Source: Halodesulfovibrio sp.
Lineage (GTDB): Bacteria; Desulfobacterota; Desulfovibrionia; Desulfovibrionales; Desulfovibrionaceae
Direction of reading: 5' to 3'
Length of the DNA: 64,000 nt
Assembly: GCF_025210605.1 (NCBI RefSeq)
Contig: NZ_JAOARI010000002.1
Coordinates: 1-64,000 of the forward strand
Part shown: in pieces, positions 1 to 9,654 of the stretch
Layout of the letters: every line of letters begins with the position of its first letter
Numbering within the stretch: position 1 is the first letter of the stretch
Program-made: the position numbers and the translations under genes
The notes under the pieces: generated by a model
The model's input: the letters and a program-made list of their open reading frames with translations, nothing else
Told to the model about the DNA's origin: nothing
Database searches by the model: none

Positions 1-30
1 AAAAGCTCTTACACTTTCGTGTAAGAGCTT
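1..30 (-). terminator. Intrinsic terminator after tRNA-Glu
   Basis: A near-perfect hairpin with stem AAGCTCTTACAC and a TTTC-type loop lies just downstream of tRNA-Glu on the minus strand and ends in a short T run. It probably ends the tRNA-Gln/tRNA-Glu transcript. The window edge cuts off what follows. Confidence 0.75.
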
Positions 31-39
31 AACTTGCTT

Positions 40-117
40 TGGCGTCCCCAAGGGGATTTGAACCCCTGTCGCCTGCGTGAAAGGCAGGTGTCCTGGGCCA
101 GGCTAGACGATGGGGAC
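40..117 (-). tRNA. tRNA-Glu (anticodon UUC)
   Basis: Read on the minus strand, this folds as a full cloverleaf. The acceptor stem pairs GTCCCCA with TGGGGAC, followed by discriminator G and an encoded CCA at 42-40. The anticodon arm is CCTGC-CTTTCAC-GCAGG, giving anticodon TTC, so it reads GAA/GAG. The T arm carries GGTTCAAATCC. It lies about 48 nt downstream of tRNA-Gln on the same strand and probably shares its transcript. Confidence 0.97.
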
Positions 118-165
118 GCGTCGAAATATGTATTTCTAAAACGCTAAAAAGCTTTTTAGAAAATT

Positions 166-240
166 TGGCTGGGCTACAAGGACTCGAACCTTGATTAACG
201 GAGCCAGAACCCGTCGTCCTGCCAATTGAACGATAGCCCA
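166..240 (-). tRNA. tRNA-Gln (anticodon CUG)
   Basis: Cloverleaf on the minus strand. The acceptor stem pairs TGGGCTA with TAGCCCA, with discriminator G and encoded CCA. The anticodon arm has a seven-base loop TTCTGGC, giving anticodon CTG (codon CAG). The T arm contains GGTTCGAGTCC. It is the first gene of a two-tRNA unit. A 16-bp AT-rich palindrome (144-159) in the spacer before tRNA-Glu may help processing. Confidence 0.95.
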
Positions 241-254
241 GCAAGTGAGAGGTG

Positions 255-283
255 TTTTTATGGAACTCCTCTTCTTTTGTCAA
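255..283 (-). promoter_or_regulatory. Sigma-70 type promoter of the tRNA pair
   Basis: On the minus strand there is TTGACA (283-278), a 17-nt spacer and TAAAAA (260-255). The predicted start falls a few bases upstream of tRNA-Gln. The -35 box is a perfect consensus, as expected for a stable-RNA promoter. Confidence 0.75.
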
Positions 284-846
284 CGCAAAAAAATTTTTTT
301 CTAGAGACCGCAGCAGCCACGTCGCAGTGAGCACACACTTCGTTCTATATATGTAAACCCAATACACTTCAAAGAAAAAACTCTCTTTCACATCGAGTAA
401 GCTATTTAGAAGTATAAGACGAATGCCGCATTCATATACCACATGTAATACATTCACCACACGTTACCCGTAGCAGAAGACTTTACTCCATGCTGCCTAC
501 CCACGTTATCATTAGTAAGTAACCACTTATAATTTGAGAAAATATAAACTTATCCCTTTAAGTTCCGATATCTCTCGAGTAAGAGGAGTTGCATGTATTA
601 GCAATAGAATACTCGTAAGCAGTGGTGAGTAAACGGTTTCTTTTTGTATACATTACGACATTGATCTTTTTATACTAAAGTTTGCTTTTTAGAATAAAAA
701 AGCAACAGGCTGTAAATATACGCACTGTAATATTTATTACACTATGCCATACTCACGCTGCAAAACTGTTCTCTACTCATTTAATAGACAATAGTTTTTC
801 CTACGACATTCTATTGTAGATATTTAATTACTGAGAGGGGTTACTC
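284..846. other. Intergenic region, no gene seen
   Basis: About 560 bases of AT-rich sequence between the tRNA promoter and the chemoreceptor gene. I see no convincing coding frame, RNA fold or repeat. A GAGAGGGG-type ribosome binding site sits at its right end for the gene starting at 847. Confidence 0.5.
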
Positions 847-2877
847 ATGTCGATTAAAAAACTTTTGCTGCTAGGTTTTTGTACAACCATCGGTTTGTCG
901 CTGCTCATCGGAATAGTAGGATATAAATCAGCCTACAATGCGTCAGAACAAATCAATGAACTCATTCACGCTGATATGGCATTCCGTGAACAAACATTAA
1001 CAATACGGAATCTTATCCAACGGCATCGTCGCTATGAAAAAAATATTTTCATTAATATTGGCAATGCAGAACAACAAAAAAGTTATTTTCAAAAGTTAGA
1101 ACACGTCAGTCAAGAAACACAACAAGAGCTCAAAACTATATCTCAACTTGAGCCTACCGTTGTTGAATTGACGACAGAAGAACGTAGTGCCATTCAAAAC
1201 TTAGAGCCTTACTACAAAGCCTACTTGCAGGGTGTTAAACAGGTTGCCCGGCAAGCTATGTCTCAAGACATTACACCTTCTGAAGCAAATGAAAGAATGA
1301 TGCCTTTCAAAAAGCCATTTCACGATATGGAAGACTCCCTTCGCGAACTTGGCGAGTCCAGTCACAACATTCTCATTGCTGAGGGTAAAGAATCTATGGA
1401 TCTGCTGCATGAGTCAGAACTCATGCTTATAGGCATCTGTTGTCTAGTTCTCGTATTTGGTATTGCCATCGCAGCATACATCTTCCGCGCAATTAACGGG
1501 CCGCTTACTCAGTTGACCAGTTTTGCAAACAGAGTTGCAGATGGAAACCTTAATGCAGAAACTGAAAGCTCTTTCACTGGTGAAATGGCTGTACTCCATA
1601 ACTCTATCAACCGCATGATTCTTGTCCTCAAAGAAAAACTCGGGTTTGCAGAAGGCGTTCTCAACGCTATTCCTTCGCCTTGCGGCATTGTAGGACCAGA
1701 CTTCACTATGCTTTGGGTCAACCAGCAGCTGCTCAATTTGCTGGAAAAGAAAGGCTCTCCTGAAAGCTACAAGGGCATAGTCTCCGGTGAGCTTTACTGG
1801 GACGATGCAACCAAAGAAACTCTTTCCGACAGAGCAATTAAAGAGCGTAAGCCGCTGCATCTCACATGCGAGCGCCCATTAAAATCAGGTGAATCATTAA
1901 TGATTGATGCCACAACAACACCTGTTTACGATCTTAACGGCGAAATCCTTGGCTCTGTCTCCTTCTGGTATGATCTCACAGAAGTAACTGCTCAGAAAAA
2001 AATTATTGAAGAACAAAACGAGCGCATCAGCAACGCTGCTCAAGAAGCAAGTAGCATTGCCGATCAAGTTGCAGCTGAAGCAAGCCAGCTTGAGATGCAG
2101 GTAAACCAGACGACACAAGGAACTGCAATTCAGAGTGACCGCATAGGAGAAACAGCCGCTGCTGTGGAAGAAATGAATGCAACAACCCTTGAAGTTGCAA
2201 GCAATGCCGCCCGTGCAGCTGAAGCCGCTGACACATCACAACACATCGCATCCAAAGGTGCAGAGATAGTTCAGGATGTAGTTCAGACAACCGAAGAAGT
2301 ACAACAGTATGCACAGGAGATGCGGTCGACGATTACAGAACTGGGGACACAAGCTCAGTCTATCGGCAACATTATCAACGTTATTAACGACATTGCAGAC
2401 CAAACCAACCTGCTAGCACTGAACGCAGCCATCGAGGCAGCTCGCGCAGGCGAAGCCGGACGTGGTTTTGCCGTTGTTGCAGATGAAGTTCGCAAACTTG
2501 CAGAAAAAACAATGCAGGCAACCAACGAAGTGGAAACAGTTGTACGCGGCATCCAGACAAGTTCCGGCTCAACTCTAGAACAAATGGAAAAAGTTGCAAG
2601 CCACATCGAACACAATACAGAACTTACTGTAGATGCAGGCGAGGCACTTGCGCAAATTGTTGAAGCTGGCACACAGACAGCGGATAGAGTGCGCTCTATT
2701 GCAACAGCATCTGAGCAACAATCAGCTGCATCTGAGCAAATAGCCCGTTCTTCTGACGAAGTGAACGCACTTGCGCAGGAAACATCACAAGGCATGCAAG
2801 AAGCTTCTCAAGCAGTTACAGCGCTTGCAATGCTTTCGCAAAAGCTTGAAGCTGTCATGCGCGAAATACAGCAATAG
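847..2877 (+). CDS. Methyl-accepting chemotaxis protein with PAS domain
   Basis: Inner-membrane chemoreceptor of 676 residues. What is seen: an N-terminal membrane helix (about 7-27), a helical periplasmic segment rich in charged residues (about 30-185, four-helix-bundle-like), a second membrane helix (about 192-215), a HAMP linker, a PAS-like domain (about 265-385, with [11 protein letters not shown] and [12 protein letters not shown]), then the long coiled-coil signalling domain. Its hairpin tip has the conserved [16 protein letters not shown] and [14 protein letters not shown] segments that contact CheA and CheW. The PAS between HAMP and the signalling domain suggests a second, cytoplasmic input such as redox or a bound cofactor. 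No chemotaxis kinase genes are adjacent, so it is an orphan receptor. The start has a GAGGGG ribosome site. The ligand is unknown. Confidence 0.93.
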   Translation: MSIKKLLLLGFCTTIGLSLLIGIVGYKSAYNASEQINELIHADMAFREQTLTIRNLIQRHRRYEKNIFINIGNAEQQKSYFQKLEHVSQETQQELKTISQLEPTVVELTTEERSAIQNLEPYYKAYLQGVKQVARQAMSQDITPSEANERMMPFKKPFHDMEDSLRELGESSHNILIAEGKESMDLLHESELMLIGICCLVLVFGIAIAAYIFRAINGPLTQLTSFANRVADGNLNAETESSFTGEMAVLHNSINRMILVLKEKLGFAEGVLNAIPSPCGIVGPDFTMLWVNQQLLNLLEKKGSPESYKGIVSGELYWDDATKETLSDRAIKERKPLHLTCERPLKSGESLMIDATTTPVYDLNGEILGSVSFWYDLTEVTAQKKIIEEQNERISNAAQEASSIADQVAAEASQLEMQVNQTTQGTAIQSDRIGETAAAVEEMNATTLEVASNAARAAEAADTSQHIASKGAEIVQDVVQTTEEVQQYAQEMRSTITELGTQAQSIGNIINVINDIADQTNLLALNAAIEAARAGEAGRGFAVVADEVRKLAEKTMQATNEVETVVRGIQTSSGSTLEQMEKVASHIEHNTELTVDAGEALAQIVEAGTQTADRVRSIATASEQQSAASEQIARSSDEVNALAQETSQGMQEASQAVTALAMLSQKLEAVMREIQQ

Positions 2878-2931
2878 CTTTGCACCAAAAGAGGGCATTT
2901 TCCCTCCGAGCCTTTTTTTGCTAAACAAACT

Positions 2932-2964
2932 AAAAGCTCTGAGTCGTATGGCTCGGAGCTTTTT
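2932..2964 (+). terminator. Intrinsic terminator after the chemoreceptor
   Basis: Hairpin AGCTCTGAG / CTCGGAGCT followed by TTTTT, about 55 bases after the stop codon. Flanking A and T runs would let it work in both directions. Confidence 0.85.
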
Positions 2965-3193
2965 CCTAAACTTGATAACGTAGCACAGAGATGCAACCGT
3001 CAAGTTTTCATGATTTAATTTTTATTTACGCAACATAGTTTTTCGCTTTTTGACATGTATTGTGATATTTCTTTTACACGCCAAACACCACAATACATTT
3101 CTTTTATATCGCACAAGAACAGTCAGCTTTGCATACCATACGGTTGCAGAGCGGCTCTTTGCTTTACACACGCATCGAATTGTTGGGGAGCAC

Positions 3194-3613
3194 ATGAAAA
3201 AAGCAACTCTTATTCACTCTGAAATTTCTTATGTCATCGCAAAAATGGGACATTACGATGCTATCACAATCTGCGATGCTGGATTACCTATTCCATCAAA
3301 TGTGCAGCGCATCGACCTTGCAGTAACACAAGGCATTCCATCTTTTATGGATACACTTAAAGCGATTGCTTCTGAAATGGAAATCGAATCTGTCGAGCTG
3401 GCAGAAGAATTTCAAAAAGCAAGCCCAGACCTGCATGAAACCGTAACAGACTACATTGCACTGTTAGCAAAGCTTCGAAGAAAAAAAATCACTACAACCT
3501 ATTCTAATTACGAAAAATTTAAAAAGCACACGAAACAAAGTCTTGCAATTATCCGTACAGGTGAATGCACTCCATATGCCAACATCACATTGAAATCCGG
3601 TGTGGTATTTTAA
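3194..3613 (+). CDS. rbsD: D-ribose pyranase (RbsD family)
   Basis: 139 residues, the usual RbsD length. RbsD interconverts the pyranose and furanose forms of D-ribose (and related sugars) so that ribokinase can use them; it acts in the cytoplasm as an oligomer. Seen: the N-terminal MGHYDAITICDAG block with the catalytic His at residue 20, and the family's C-terminal RTGECTPYANI motif. The start at 3194 is chosen because GGGGAG lies just upstream; the longer in-frame reading from 3050 has no homology. No ribose transporter, ribokinase or regulator is adjacent, which is unusual since rbsD normally sits in an rbs operon. Here it may serve another sugar, or a metabolic repair role. Confidence 0.9.
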   Translation: MKKATLIHSEISYVIAKMGHYDAITICDAGLPIPSNVQRIDLAVTQGIPSFMDTLKAIASEMEIESVELAEEFQKASPDLHETVTDYIALLAKLRRKKITTTYSNYEKFKKHTKQSLAIIRTGECTPYANITLKSGVVF

Positions 3614-4314
3614 CGGAGCCGTCGCCGCAAGCAGCGGATCACACAAAACGCAAGCAATTAAATAAAAAGACTTTTTTTCAAGTCAGTCGGGAGTGCAAGT
3701 CCGTACACGCAGCACAAAAACAAATTGTTGACGTTCTGCTACATATGGACTGCCTCCCGATACTTGCAACAACCAACGCTCACGTTCACATCTACGCATC
3801 ACCGAATTGCTAAAACGCAAACTCTGATTCTAACGTGAATTCGGCACTATCCCTATCGACTATACAGCCTCAATAAACTCTAGTGTTAGTTTGAAAAGCT
3901 TCAAGAATATAAGCAGGTACATGTTCTTCTACTGGATTTTGCTAAATACTATCATATAAAATTGATAGAACAAGTGCCTTAAGAAACAACACCTCTTCCA
4001 ACCGTAGCGACGTAGATGCACACCTAGAAAACAACTAGTACACCACTATGACACTGCGTTTATTGTAGAAAAAATATTTGTAGTACCCGCCATGCCATAT
4101 GCATTTACAATTTATCGCAAAATGCTACGCGACATATTACAATAATTTTCCATGCATTCACAACTTGGTATCCGACCATAACTTCTCTCAGCTATCATAC
4201 TGGAATAAATAGAAGTCAACAACGCGCCAGACGACTTGCAAATAGCCAGACAGTATGCCAAAATCCCGCATACTTTGACGCAATCACATTGACCCTAACT
4301 CAAGCAGAGACCCT
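3614..4314. other. 700-base intergenic region with an imperfect inverted repeat
   Basis: No convincing gene. An imperfect inverted repeat pairs 3688-3702 (CGGGAGTGCAAGTCC) with 3747-3759 (GGACTGCCTCCCG) around a 44-base loop. It could be a structured RNA or the remnant of a gene after rbsD. The rest is AT-rich and featureless to me. Confidence 0.35.
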
Positions 4315-4902
4315 ATGACTCGAGCATCATCCTCCCTACGCACGTTGCTATTAGCAGCCATGGCGCTCTTTTTCTTTTGCGTGTCTTCACCATCACCTGC
4401 TCACGCTTCATCACAAGAAATGCGTCTTACTTCTTTTCGTCTTTCTGAAACTGATGGCGCACTCATGCTCAATTTTGGTGTAGGCGTCACCCAGATGGAT
4501 CAATTGCGTTTACTGCTCACAGAGGGTGTGCAAGTTGAACTTTTCTGCCATGTAAATCTGTCAAAACCACGTTCGTATTGGTTCGGAAAAGGGCTGGCGG
4601 AAACCAGTATTGCAAGCCGCTTATACTATGACACACTCACAAAAGATTATTTTTTAACTCTGCCTGACAACAACGCGCCACACCGTAATAAAAGTTTACC
4701 TAAGCTGATTGAAGGGGCTTGGAAGTCCATAACTCTTCCTGTGGGAAGTACAACCTTAATGACTTCCGGTGATGATTACAGAGTCACTCTCGATGTTGAA
4801 ATGGTTAATACCGATGTGCCCGAATGGCTCAGTAAATCATTCTTCTTCTGGTCATGGGATCCAGCACCTCCAATACAATACTCAACGGACTTCACGTACT
4901 GA
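4315..4902 (+). CDS. DUF4390 exported protein
   Basis: 195 residues with a signal peptide (positively charged start, hydrophobic core LLLAAMALFFFCV, cleavage near SPAHA at about residue 31). The mature part is beta-rich and matches the DUF4390 pattern: it opens with LTSFRLSETDGALMLNFGV and has a late SKSFFFWSWDPA segment. Proteins of this family are commonly found directly upstream of NtrY-like kinases in deltaproteobacteria, as here (18-base gap). The biochemical role is unknown; a periplasmic partner or modulator of the kinase sensor region is a reasonable inference from position. Confidence 0.75.
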   Translation: MTRASSSLRTLLLAAMALFFFCVSSPSPAHASSQEMRLTSFRLSETDGALMLNFGVGVTQMDQLRLLLTEGVQVELFCHVNLSKPRSYWFGKGLAETSIASRLYYDTLTKDYFLTLPDNNAPHRNKSLPKLIEGAWKSITLPVGSTTLMTSGDDYRVTLDVEMVNTDVPEWLSKSFFFWSWDPAPPIQYSTDFTY

Positions 4903-4920
4903 TAGTACGTAGGAATACAT

Positions 4921-7128
4921 ATGACCCCTACCGATCAGGGCACAATCATCGTTAACGCCATTGACGCGCGTGAAAAAAAACGCCGCAAACGAGAACTCAT
5001 CGTTGCGGCTGTTGTCTTCCTTGTCATCATCACACTTACATGGATAGAGCTTAAATATCTTGGTGTGGATTCGTATTTTTTCCTCGCCCTGTTCAATTTA
5101 AACTTTATTCTTGTCCTGCTTATCCTTTTTATTGTTCTGCGTAACGGGGTCAAACTCATCCTCGAACGCCGCCGCAAAGTACTTGGGTCGCATCTTCGCA
5201 CACGCCTTGTACTTGTCTTCATGTGCCTTTCTTTAATCCCGACTGCGCTTATGTTTGTTATCAGCACGCAGTTTGTGCAAACATCTGTGGACTACTGGTT
5301 CAAAAATCAGGTCGAAACTTCCATGGAAACGGCGCTTGATATTGGACAAGCATTTTATGCGGACTCCTTGAATGACCTTGAGCACTTCAGCGTTAATATT
5401 ATTGACCAGATTCGTAAGCGAAAATTCGCATGGGGCGGCAAAGGAATGGATAGTTTCCTTGAAGAAAAACGCTCCGAATACAACCTCACGGTTGTTGGCG
5501 TTATGTCTCCCAAGCGCACAGAACAAAACTGGCACGGCAAAAAAGATATCGAAAAAGTTTGGGAAGAGACCAAAAGCCGTATCAACTGGGGTAACTTAGA
5601 AAAAGACCCCCGATTCTGGTCTCTTATCTGGCCGGGTGCAGCATCAGACTATGCCGTTGGCGTGCTTCCCGTTGATGAAGGTAAAACAGGCTACCTTGTG
5701 CTGGTTCGCAGCATCGGCAAAGATACCATGTTCAAACTTGACCGCATTGTACGTGGTCTGGATGAATATAAAAAGCTGCGCACCCTCAAACGACCTCTTA
5801 AAATTACGCTCTACTTTATTCTTGGTGTAGTCACCCTGCTTATTATTCTTGGAGCAATGTGGTTCGGGTTCCGCCTTGCAAAAGAGCTTGTTGAACCAAT
5901 TCTTGCCCTCGGCAAGGCAACGGAACGCATTTCCAAAGGTGACCTTTCTGTACGTTTGGAAGATACATCCAACGACGAGCTGGGCGTACTTGTCGGCTCG
6001 TTTAACCGTATGGCAGAAGACCTTGAGCAAAGCCGCAATAGCATTACAGATGCGAACACAAAGCTGGAACATCAAAATCTCGAAAAAGAACAACGTAACA
6101 GATACATAGAAGCTGTTCTCGACAATACAGCAGCAGGTGTTGTTTCCGTTGATTCTCTCGGACGAATTTCTACCATCAACAAAGCTGCTGCCTCCATGTT
6201 TGGTGTATCTGCCCAGTCACTTATTGGCTGGAACGTGCACACACTTATGAAAACCCGTGTTGAAAGCGAACTAGTGGGTGAATTGATTTCCCATTTCCAG
6301 ACGACCCCTGAGTCACCTTGGAAGCGGGAAGTTGCCGTAAACATCGGAGGGCGCGAGTTAAAGTTATTATTGAGCGCGATTGGGCTACCATCCCACGATG
6401 ACAAAGAATTTGGCTTTGTGGCTGTAATCGAAGACATTACTGAACTGGAAAAAATGCAACGTATGGCTGCATGGCGAGAAGTTGCCCGACGCATTGCGCA
6501 TGAAATCAAAAATCCACTTACCCCGATCAAGCTGTCTGCTCAGCGATTGCAGCGCAAGTACGGCAAACAGATTGAAGAACCGGCATTCAGCCAATGCACT
6601 AATCTGATTGTAAAAGAAGTAGAAGAACTCCAAAACATGGTGCAGGAATTCTCCGCTTTTGCAAAATTACCGGAAGTAATGCTTGCACCGGGAGAAATTG
6701 ACCCGCTGCTGCAAGAGCTTGTTACGCTCTATAAAAACTCGCACACTAAAATAAGTTGGAATTATCAACGACTGAACGAGATTCCAATAATTCAGATGGA
6801 CAGTTCCGCACTAAAACGCGTGTTTATGAATATTATGTCTAATGCCGCAGAAATTCTTAGCGGAAACGACAATGCAACAGTGACTGTCACCCTTGAACAC
6901 AAACAAGCACGAGGGCTTGTTCGCATTGATGTCGAAGATAACGGTCCGGGGCTCACTCAGGAAGAGCGTTCAAGACTGTTTGAGCCGTATTTCTCACACA
7001 AAAAAGGTGGCACAGGACTTGGATTAACCATTGTGAAATCCATCATCAGCGACCATCGAGGCTACGTGCGGGCAAACAGTCCTGAGCACGGTGGAACCAT
7101 TGTCACGGTAGAGCTTCCTGTGGTATAG
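4921..7128 (+). CDS. NtrY-like sensor histidine kinase
   Basis: 735-residue membrane kinase. Order: two hydrophobic helices (about 25-45 and 52-73), a third at about 93-113, an extracytoplasmic domain (about 115-290), a fourth helix (about 297-320), HAMP, a PAS domain (about 395-500), a HisKA dimerisation domain with the phospho-accepting His in AHEIKNPLTP (about 527), and a C-terminal ATPase domain with the N box (NIMSNAAEIL), DNGPG and GTGLGL. This is the NtrY architecture; NtrY controls NtrX in nitrogen, redox or envelope responses. It lies in a plus-strand run with the DUF4390 gene before it, and an SDR then an NtrX-like regulator after it, so they likely form one two-component unit. The signal is not evident from sequence. 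Confidence 0.92.
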   Translation: MTPTDQGTIIVNAIDAREKKRRKRELIVAAVVFLVIITLTWIELKYLGVDSYFFLALFNLNFILVLLILFIVLRNGVKLILERRRKVLGSHLRTRLVLVFMCLSLIPTALMFVISTQFVQTSVDYWFKNQVETSMETALDIGQAFYADSLNDLEHFSVNIIDQIRKRKFAWGGKGMDSFLEEKRSEYNLTVVGVMSPKRTEQNWHGKKDIEKVWEETKSRINWGNLEKDPRFWSLIWPGAASDYAVGVLPVDEGKTGYLVLVRSIGKDTMFKLDRIVRGLDEYKKLRTLKRPLKITLYFILGVVTLLIILGAMWFGFRLAKELVEPILALGKATERISKGDLSVRLEDTSNDELGVLVGSFNRMAEDLEQSRNSITDANTKLEHQNLEKEQRNRYIEAVLDNTAAGVVSVDSLGRISTINKAAASMFGVSAQSLIGWNVHTLMKTRVESELVGELISHFQTTPESPWKREVAVNIGGRELKLLLSAIGLPSHDDKEFGFVAVIEDITELEKMQRMAAWREVARRIAHEIKNPLTPIKLSAQRLQRKYGKQIEEPAFSQCTNLIVKEVEELQNMVQEFSAFAKLPEVMLAPGEIDPLLQELVTLYKNSHTKISWNYQRLNEIPIIQMDSSALKRVFMNIMSNAAEILSGNDNATVTVTLEHKQARGLVRIDVEDNGPGLTQEERSRLFEPYFSHKKGGTGLGLTIVKSIISDHRGYVRANSPEHGGTIVTVELPVV

Positions 7129-7188
7129 TACGAGAGGCACACAATCTCGTAACTATTCCAAACCTCGAACAAGAGGGAGCCAGAAACA

Positions 7189-8127
7189 ATGCGCGTTGTA
7201 CTTCTAGGTGGTTCGGGTTTCATAGGTAGAGCACTCACAAGTCGACTGCTTGATAATAATGCTCATGTTGTTGTTACATCACGTAACCCTGAACGTGGCA
7301 GGTATCTTATTCCTGAAGGACATTCTTTCCACGTTGATTTTGCATTGTGGGATGGAAAAAGTCCTGACCAGCTTGCACCGCACATTAAATCTGCTGATGC
7401 GGTTGTTAATTTAATCGGGTCAAGCATAGGGGATGGACGCTGGACAGATGAGCGTAAAGCGCTGATCCATGACTCACGTGTATCTGCTGGAACAGGGCTA
7501 TGTAATGCCGTTTCAATGCTTGATGATAAACCCAAAGTTGTCATTCAGGCTTCAGCTATCGGGTACTACGGTTCACAGCCGACATCACCGGAAGAACAAT
7601 ATGTAACAGAAAGCAGTCCAGCTGGTCAGGGATTTCTCGCCTCTGTTTGTAAAGACTGGGAAAACTCTACAGCCTGCATGGATATCAGCGGAAGCCGCCG
7701 AGTTATCATTCGTACAGGTCTAGTACTGGGTGACGGCGGGGTACTGCAAAAATTCCTTACACCGTTCCGTATGGGCATGGGTGGACCTTTAGGAAGTGGT
7801 CATCAGGTAATGTCCTGGATTCACATCCAAGATCAAGTTGATGCCATTATCCATTTAATCAACACGCCATCCTGCGAAGGCGCCTTCAACCTTACCTCAC
7901 CTTATCCAGAAACAATGACAGACTTTTGCAGCGCACTCGGCACAGTGCTCGGCAAACCTTCATGGTTACGCGTTCCTGCTGCTGTATTGCGCATGGCGAT
8001 GGGTGAAATGGCAGAAGAACTTATTTTGCAGGGTCAACGTGTTCTGCCCGAAAAATTGCTCGATTCCGGTTTCTGTTTCTCGTATCCGTCACTTACTGAC
8101 GCGTTAAAAAATATTCTCAATCGCTAG
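7189..8127 (+). CDS. TIGR01777-family NAD(P)-dependent epimerase/SDR
   Basis: 312-residue cytoplasmic extended SDR. The N-terminal Rossmann motif GGSGFIGRAL binds NAD(P); NLIGSSIGDGRW, SAIGYYGS (active-site Tyr region) and RTGLVLGDGGVLQKF are hallmarks of the TIGR01777/YfcH/SDR39U1 family. The last 50 residues (PAAVLRMAMGEMAEELILQ) match its DUF1731 tail. The substrate is not known for the family. It sits between the NtrY-like kinase and the NtrX-like regulator with short gaps, so it is probably co-transcribed. An upstream AGGGAG ribosome site supports the start. Confidence 0.87.
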   Translation: MRVVLLGGSGFIGRALTSRLLDNNAHVVVTSRNPERGRYLIPEGHSFHVDFALWDGKSPDQLAPHIKSADAVVNLIGSSIGDGRWTDERKALIHDSRVSAGTGLCNAVSMLDDKPKVVIQASAIGYYGSQPTSPEEQYVTESSPAGQGFLASVCKDWENSTACMDISGSRRVIIRTGLVLGDGGVLQKFLTPFRMGMGGPLGSGHQVMSWIHIQDQVDAIIHLINTPSCEGAFNLTSPYPETMTDFCSALGTVLGKPSWLRVPAAVLRMAMGEMAEELILQGQRVLPEKLLDSGFCFSYPSLTDALKNILNR

Positions 8128-8169
8128 TGCAGCATACTTTCTAGTCCGTTTAATACCTATGGAGCTTCT

Positions 8170-9555
8170 ATGCCTCAGTCCAAGGCACGTATATTAATTA
8201 TTGATGATGAAGAGGGAATCCGCTTTTCACTTAGAGGAATTCTGGAAGACGAAAACTACACCGTTGATGAAGCTGCCAGTGGCGAACTGGGGCTGGAAGC
8301 TATTAAAAATGAATCGCCCGATCTAGTTTTCCTCGACATCTGGCTGCCCGGCATGGACGGTATGGAAGTTCTTACAAGCATCAAACAACACGACAAGTCG
8401 CTTCCCGTTATTATGATATCCGGACACGGTAACATTGAGACAGCCGTCAACGCTATCAAATATGGAGCGCACGACTTTATCGAAAAGCCTCTTTCATTAG
8501 AAAAGGTCGTCATTGCTGCGGACAAAGCACTCGAGTTTCAAAATTTACGTAAAGAAAACCTCGCCCTCAAATCCCGCATACGCACAGAACAAAATGTCGA
8601 AATTACTGGGGACTCACCGCCCGTAATCGAACTTCGGGAACAAATTGAGCGTGTCGCACCTACCGATGCGTGGGTCTTAATAACTGGCGAGAATGGCACG
8701 GGTAAAGAAATCGCTGCCCGCTCTATTCACGCGCATTCACGCAGAGCGGATAACCCTCTTGTTGCCGTGAACTGTGCAGCAATTCCGGAAGAGCTTATTG
8801 AATCAGAGCTATTTGGACATGAACGAGGTGCTTTTACAGGAGCAGACCAGTCCAAAACCGGTAAATTTGAAATGGCAAACAACGGCACGTTGTTTCTCGA
8901 TGAAATTGGCGACATGAGTATGAAAACGCAGGCAAAAATCCTGCGTATTCTTCAAGAACAGTCATTTGAACGGGTTGGCGGTAACAAAACTATCAAAGTC
9001 AATGTGCGTGTTATTGCGGCAACAAACAAAAAGCTGGAAGATGAAATACGTGAAGGAAATTTCCGTGAAGACCTCTACTACAGGCTACGGGTATTTCCTA
9101 TTTATGTTCCACCTCTTAGGGTTCGTGGGACGGACATAATTACGCTTATCGAGCGATTTATCACAACGCTTGTTGCAAAGCATGGCTTCAAGCCGCTCAC
9201 CTTTGATGATGACGCCACAAACGCCTTGCTTCAATACGGCTGGCCGGGCAATGTCCGTGAACTTAAAAACTTTACAGAACGAATGCTGATTATGTACGGC
9301 GGAAAAAATGTTACCGCTAAAATGCTACCGCCAGAATTTCTGCAATTCATGCCCCAACCTTCAACTGATTGCGACCAACTTATTACTGGTGGCTCCGTTG
9401 ATTTTAAAGAAGCACGCAACCGTTTTGAAGCAGCTTTCCTCGAATCAAAACTTAAAGAATACGATGGCAATATTACGCGCCTAGCAGAAGCCATCGGTCT
9501 TGAGCGAAGTTACCTCTACCGTAAGCTTCGTTCGTATAGCATCCAATCAGACTAA
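8170..9555 (+). CDS. NtrX-like sigma-54-dependent response regulator
   Basis: 461 residues: receiver domain (about 1-120; acidic pocket IIDDEEG, phospho-Asp 56 in FLDIWLPGMDG, Lys in FIEKPL), AAA+ sigma-54 activation domain (about 145-380) with Walker A GENGTGKE and the sigma-54 contact loop GAFTGAD, and a C-terminal Fis-type helix-turn-helix (LAEAIGLERSYLYRKL). It should bind upstream sites and drive sigma-54 promoters when phosphorylated, most likely by the kinase at 4921. The GAFTGAD loop is intact, so it should be an activator. It is the last gene of its run, followed by a terminator. Confidence 0.92.
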   Translation: MPQSKARILIIDDEEGIRFSLRGILEDENYTVDEAASGELGLEAIKNESPDLVFLDIWLPGMDGMEVLTSIKQHDKSLPVIMISGHGNIETAVNAIKYGAHDFIEKPLSLEKVVIAADKALEFQNLRKENLALKSRIRTEQNVEITGDSPPVIELREQIERVAPTDAWVLITGENGTGKEIAARSIHAHSRRADNPLVAVNCAAIPEELIESELFGHERGAFTGADQSKTGKFEMANNGTLFLDEIGDMSMKTQAKILRILQEQSFERVGGNKTIKVNVRVIAATNKKLEDEIREGNFREDLYYRLRVFPIYVPPLRVRGTDIITLIERFITTLVAKHGFKPLTFDDDATNALLQYGWPGNVRELKNFTERMLIMYGGKNVTAKMLPPEFLQFMPQPSTDCDQLITGGSVDFKEARNRFEAAFLESKLKEYDGNITRLAEAIGLERSYLYRKLRSYSIQSD

Positions 9556-9594
9556 CTGCGTAGCTATAGGCGATGTTCATAGCAATCTTATAAA

Positions 9595-9630
9595 ATAAAA
9601 AAAGTGGAGAATTATCTCCACTTTTTTTAT
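9595..9630. terminator. Bidirectional terminator between convergent genes
   Basis: Stem AAAGTGGAGA / TCTCCACTTT with an ATTA loop, flanked by an A run on the left and TTTTTTTAT on the right. It separates the NtrX-like gene (plus) from the minus-strand gene ending at 9655. Confidence 0.9.
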
Positions 9631-9654
9631 TAACGACAGTTAGTTGTATAAAGT

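Noticed and set aside
29..460. A 143-codon minus-strand frame across the tRNA genes
   Set aside because: It runs through both tRNAs and their promoter and has no recognisable content; tRNA folds are certain.
3565..3813. A plus-strand frame overlapping the end of rbsD
   Set aside because: No ribosome site, starts inside rbsD, low-complexity translation; treated as intergenic.
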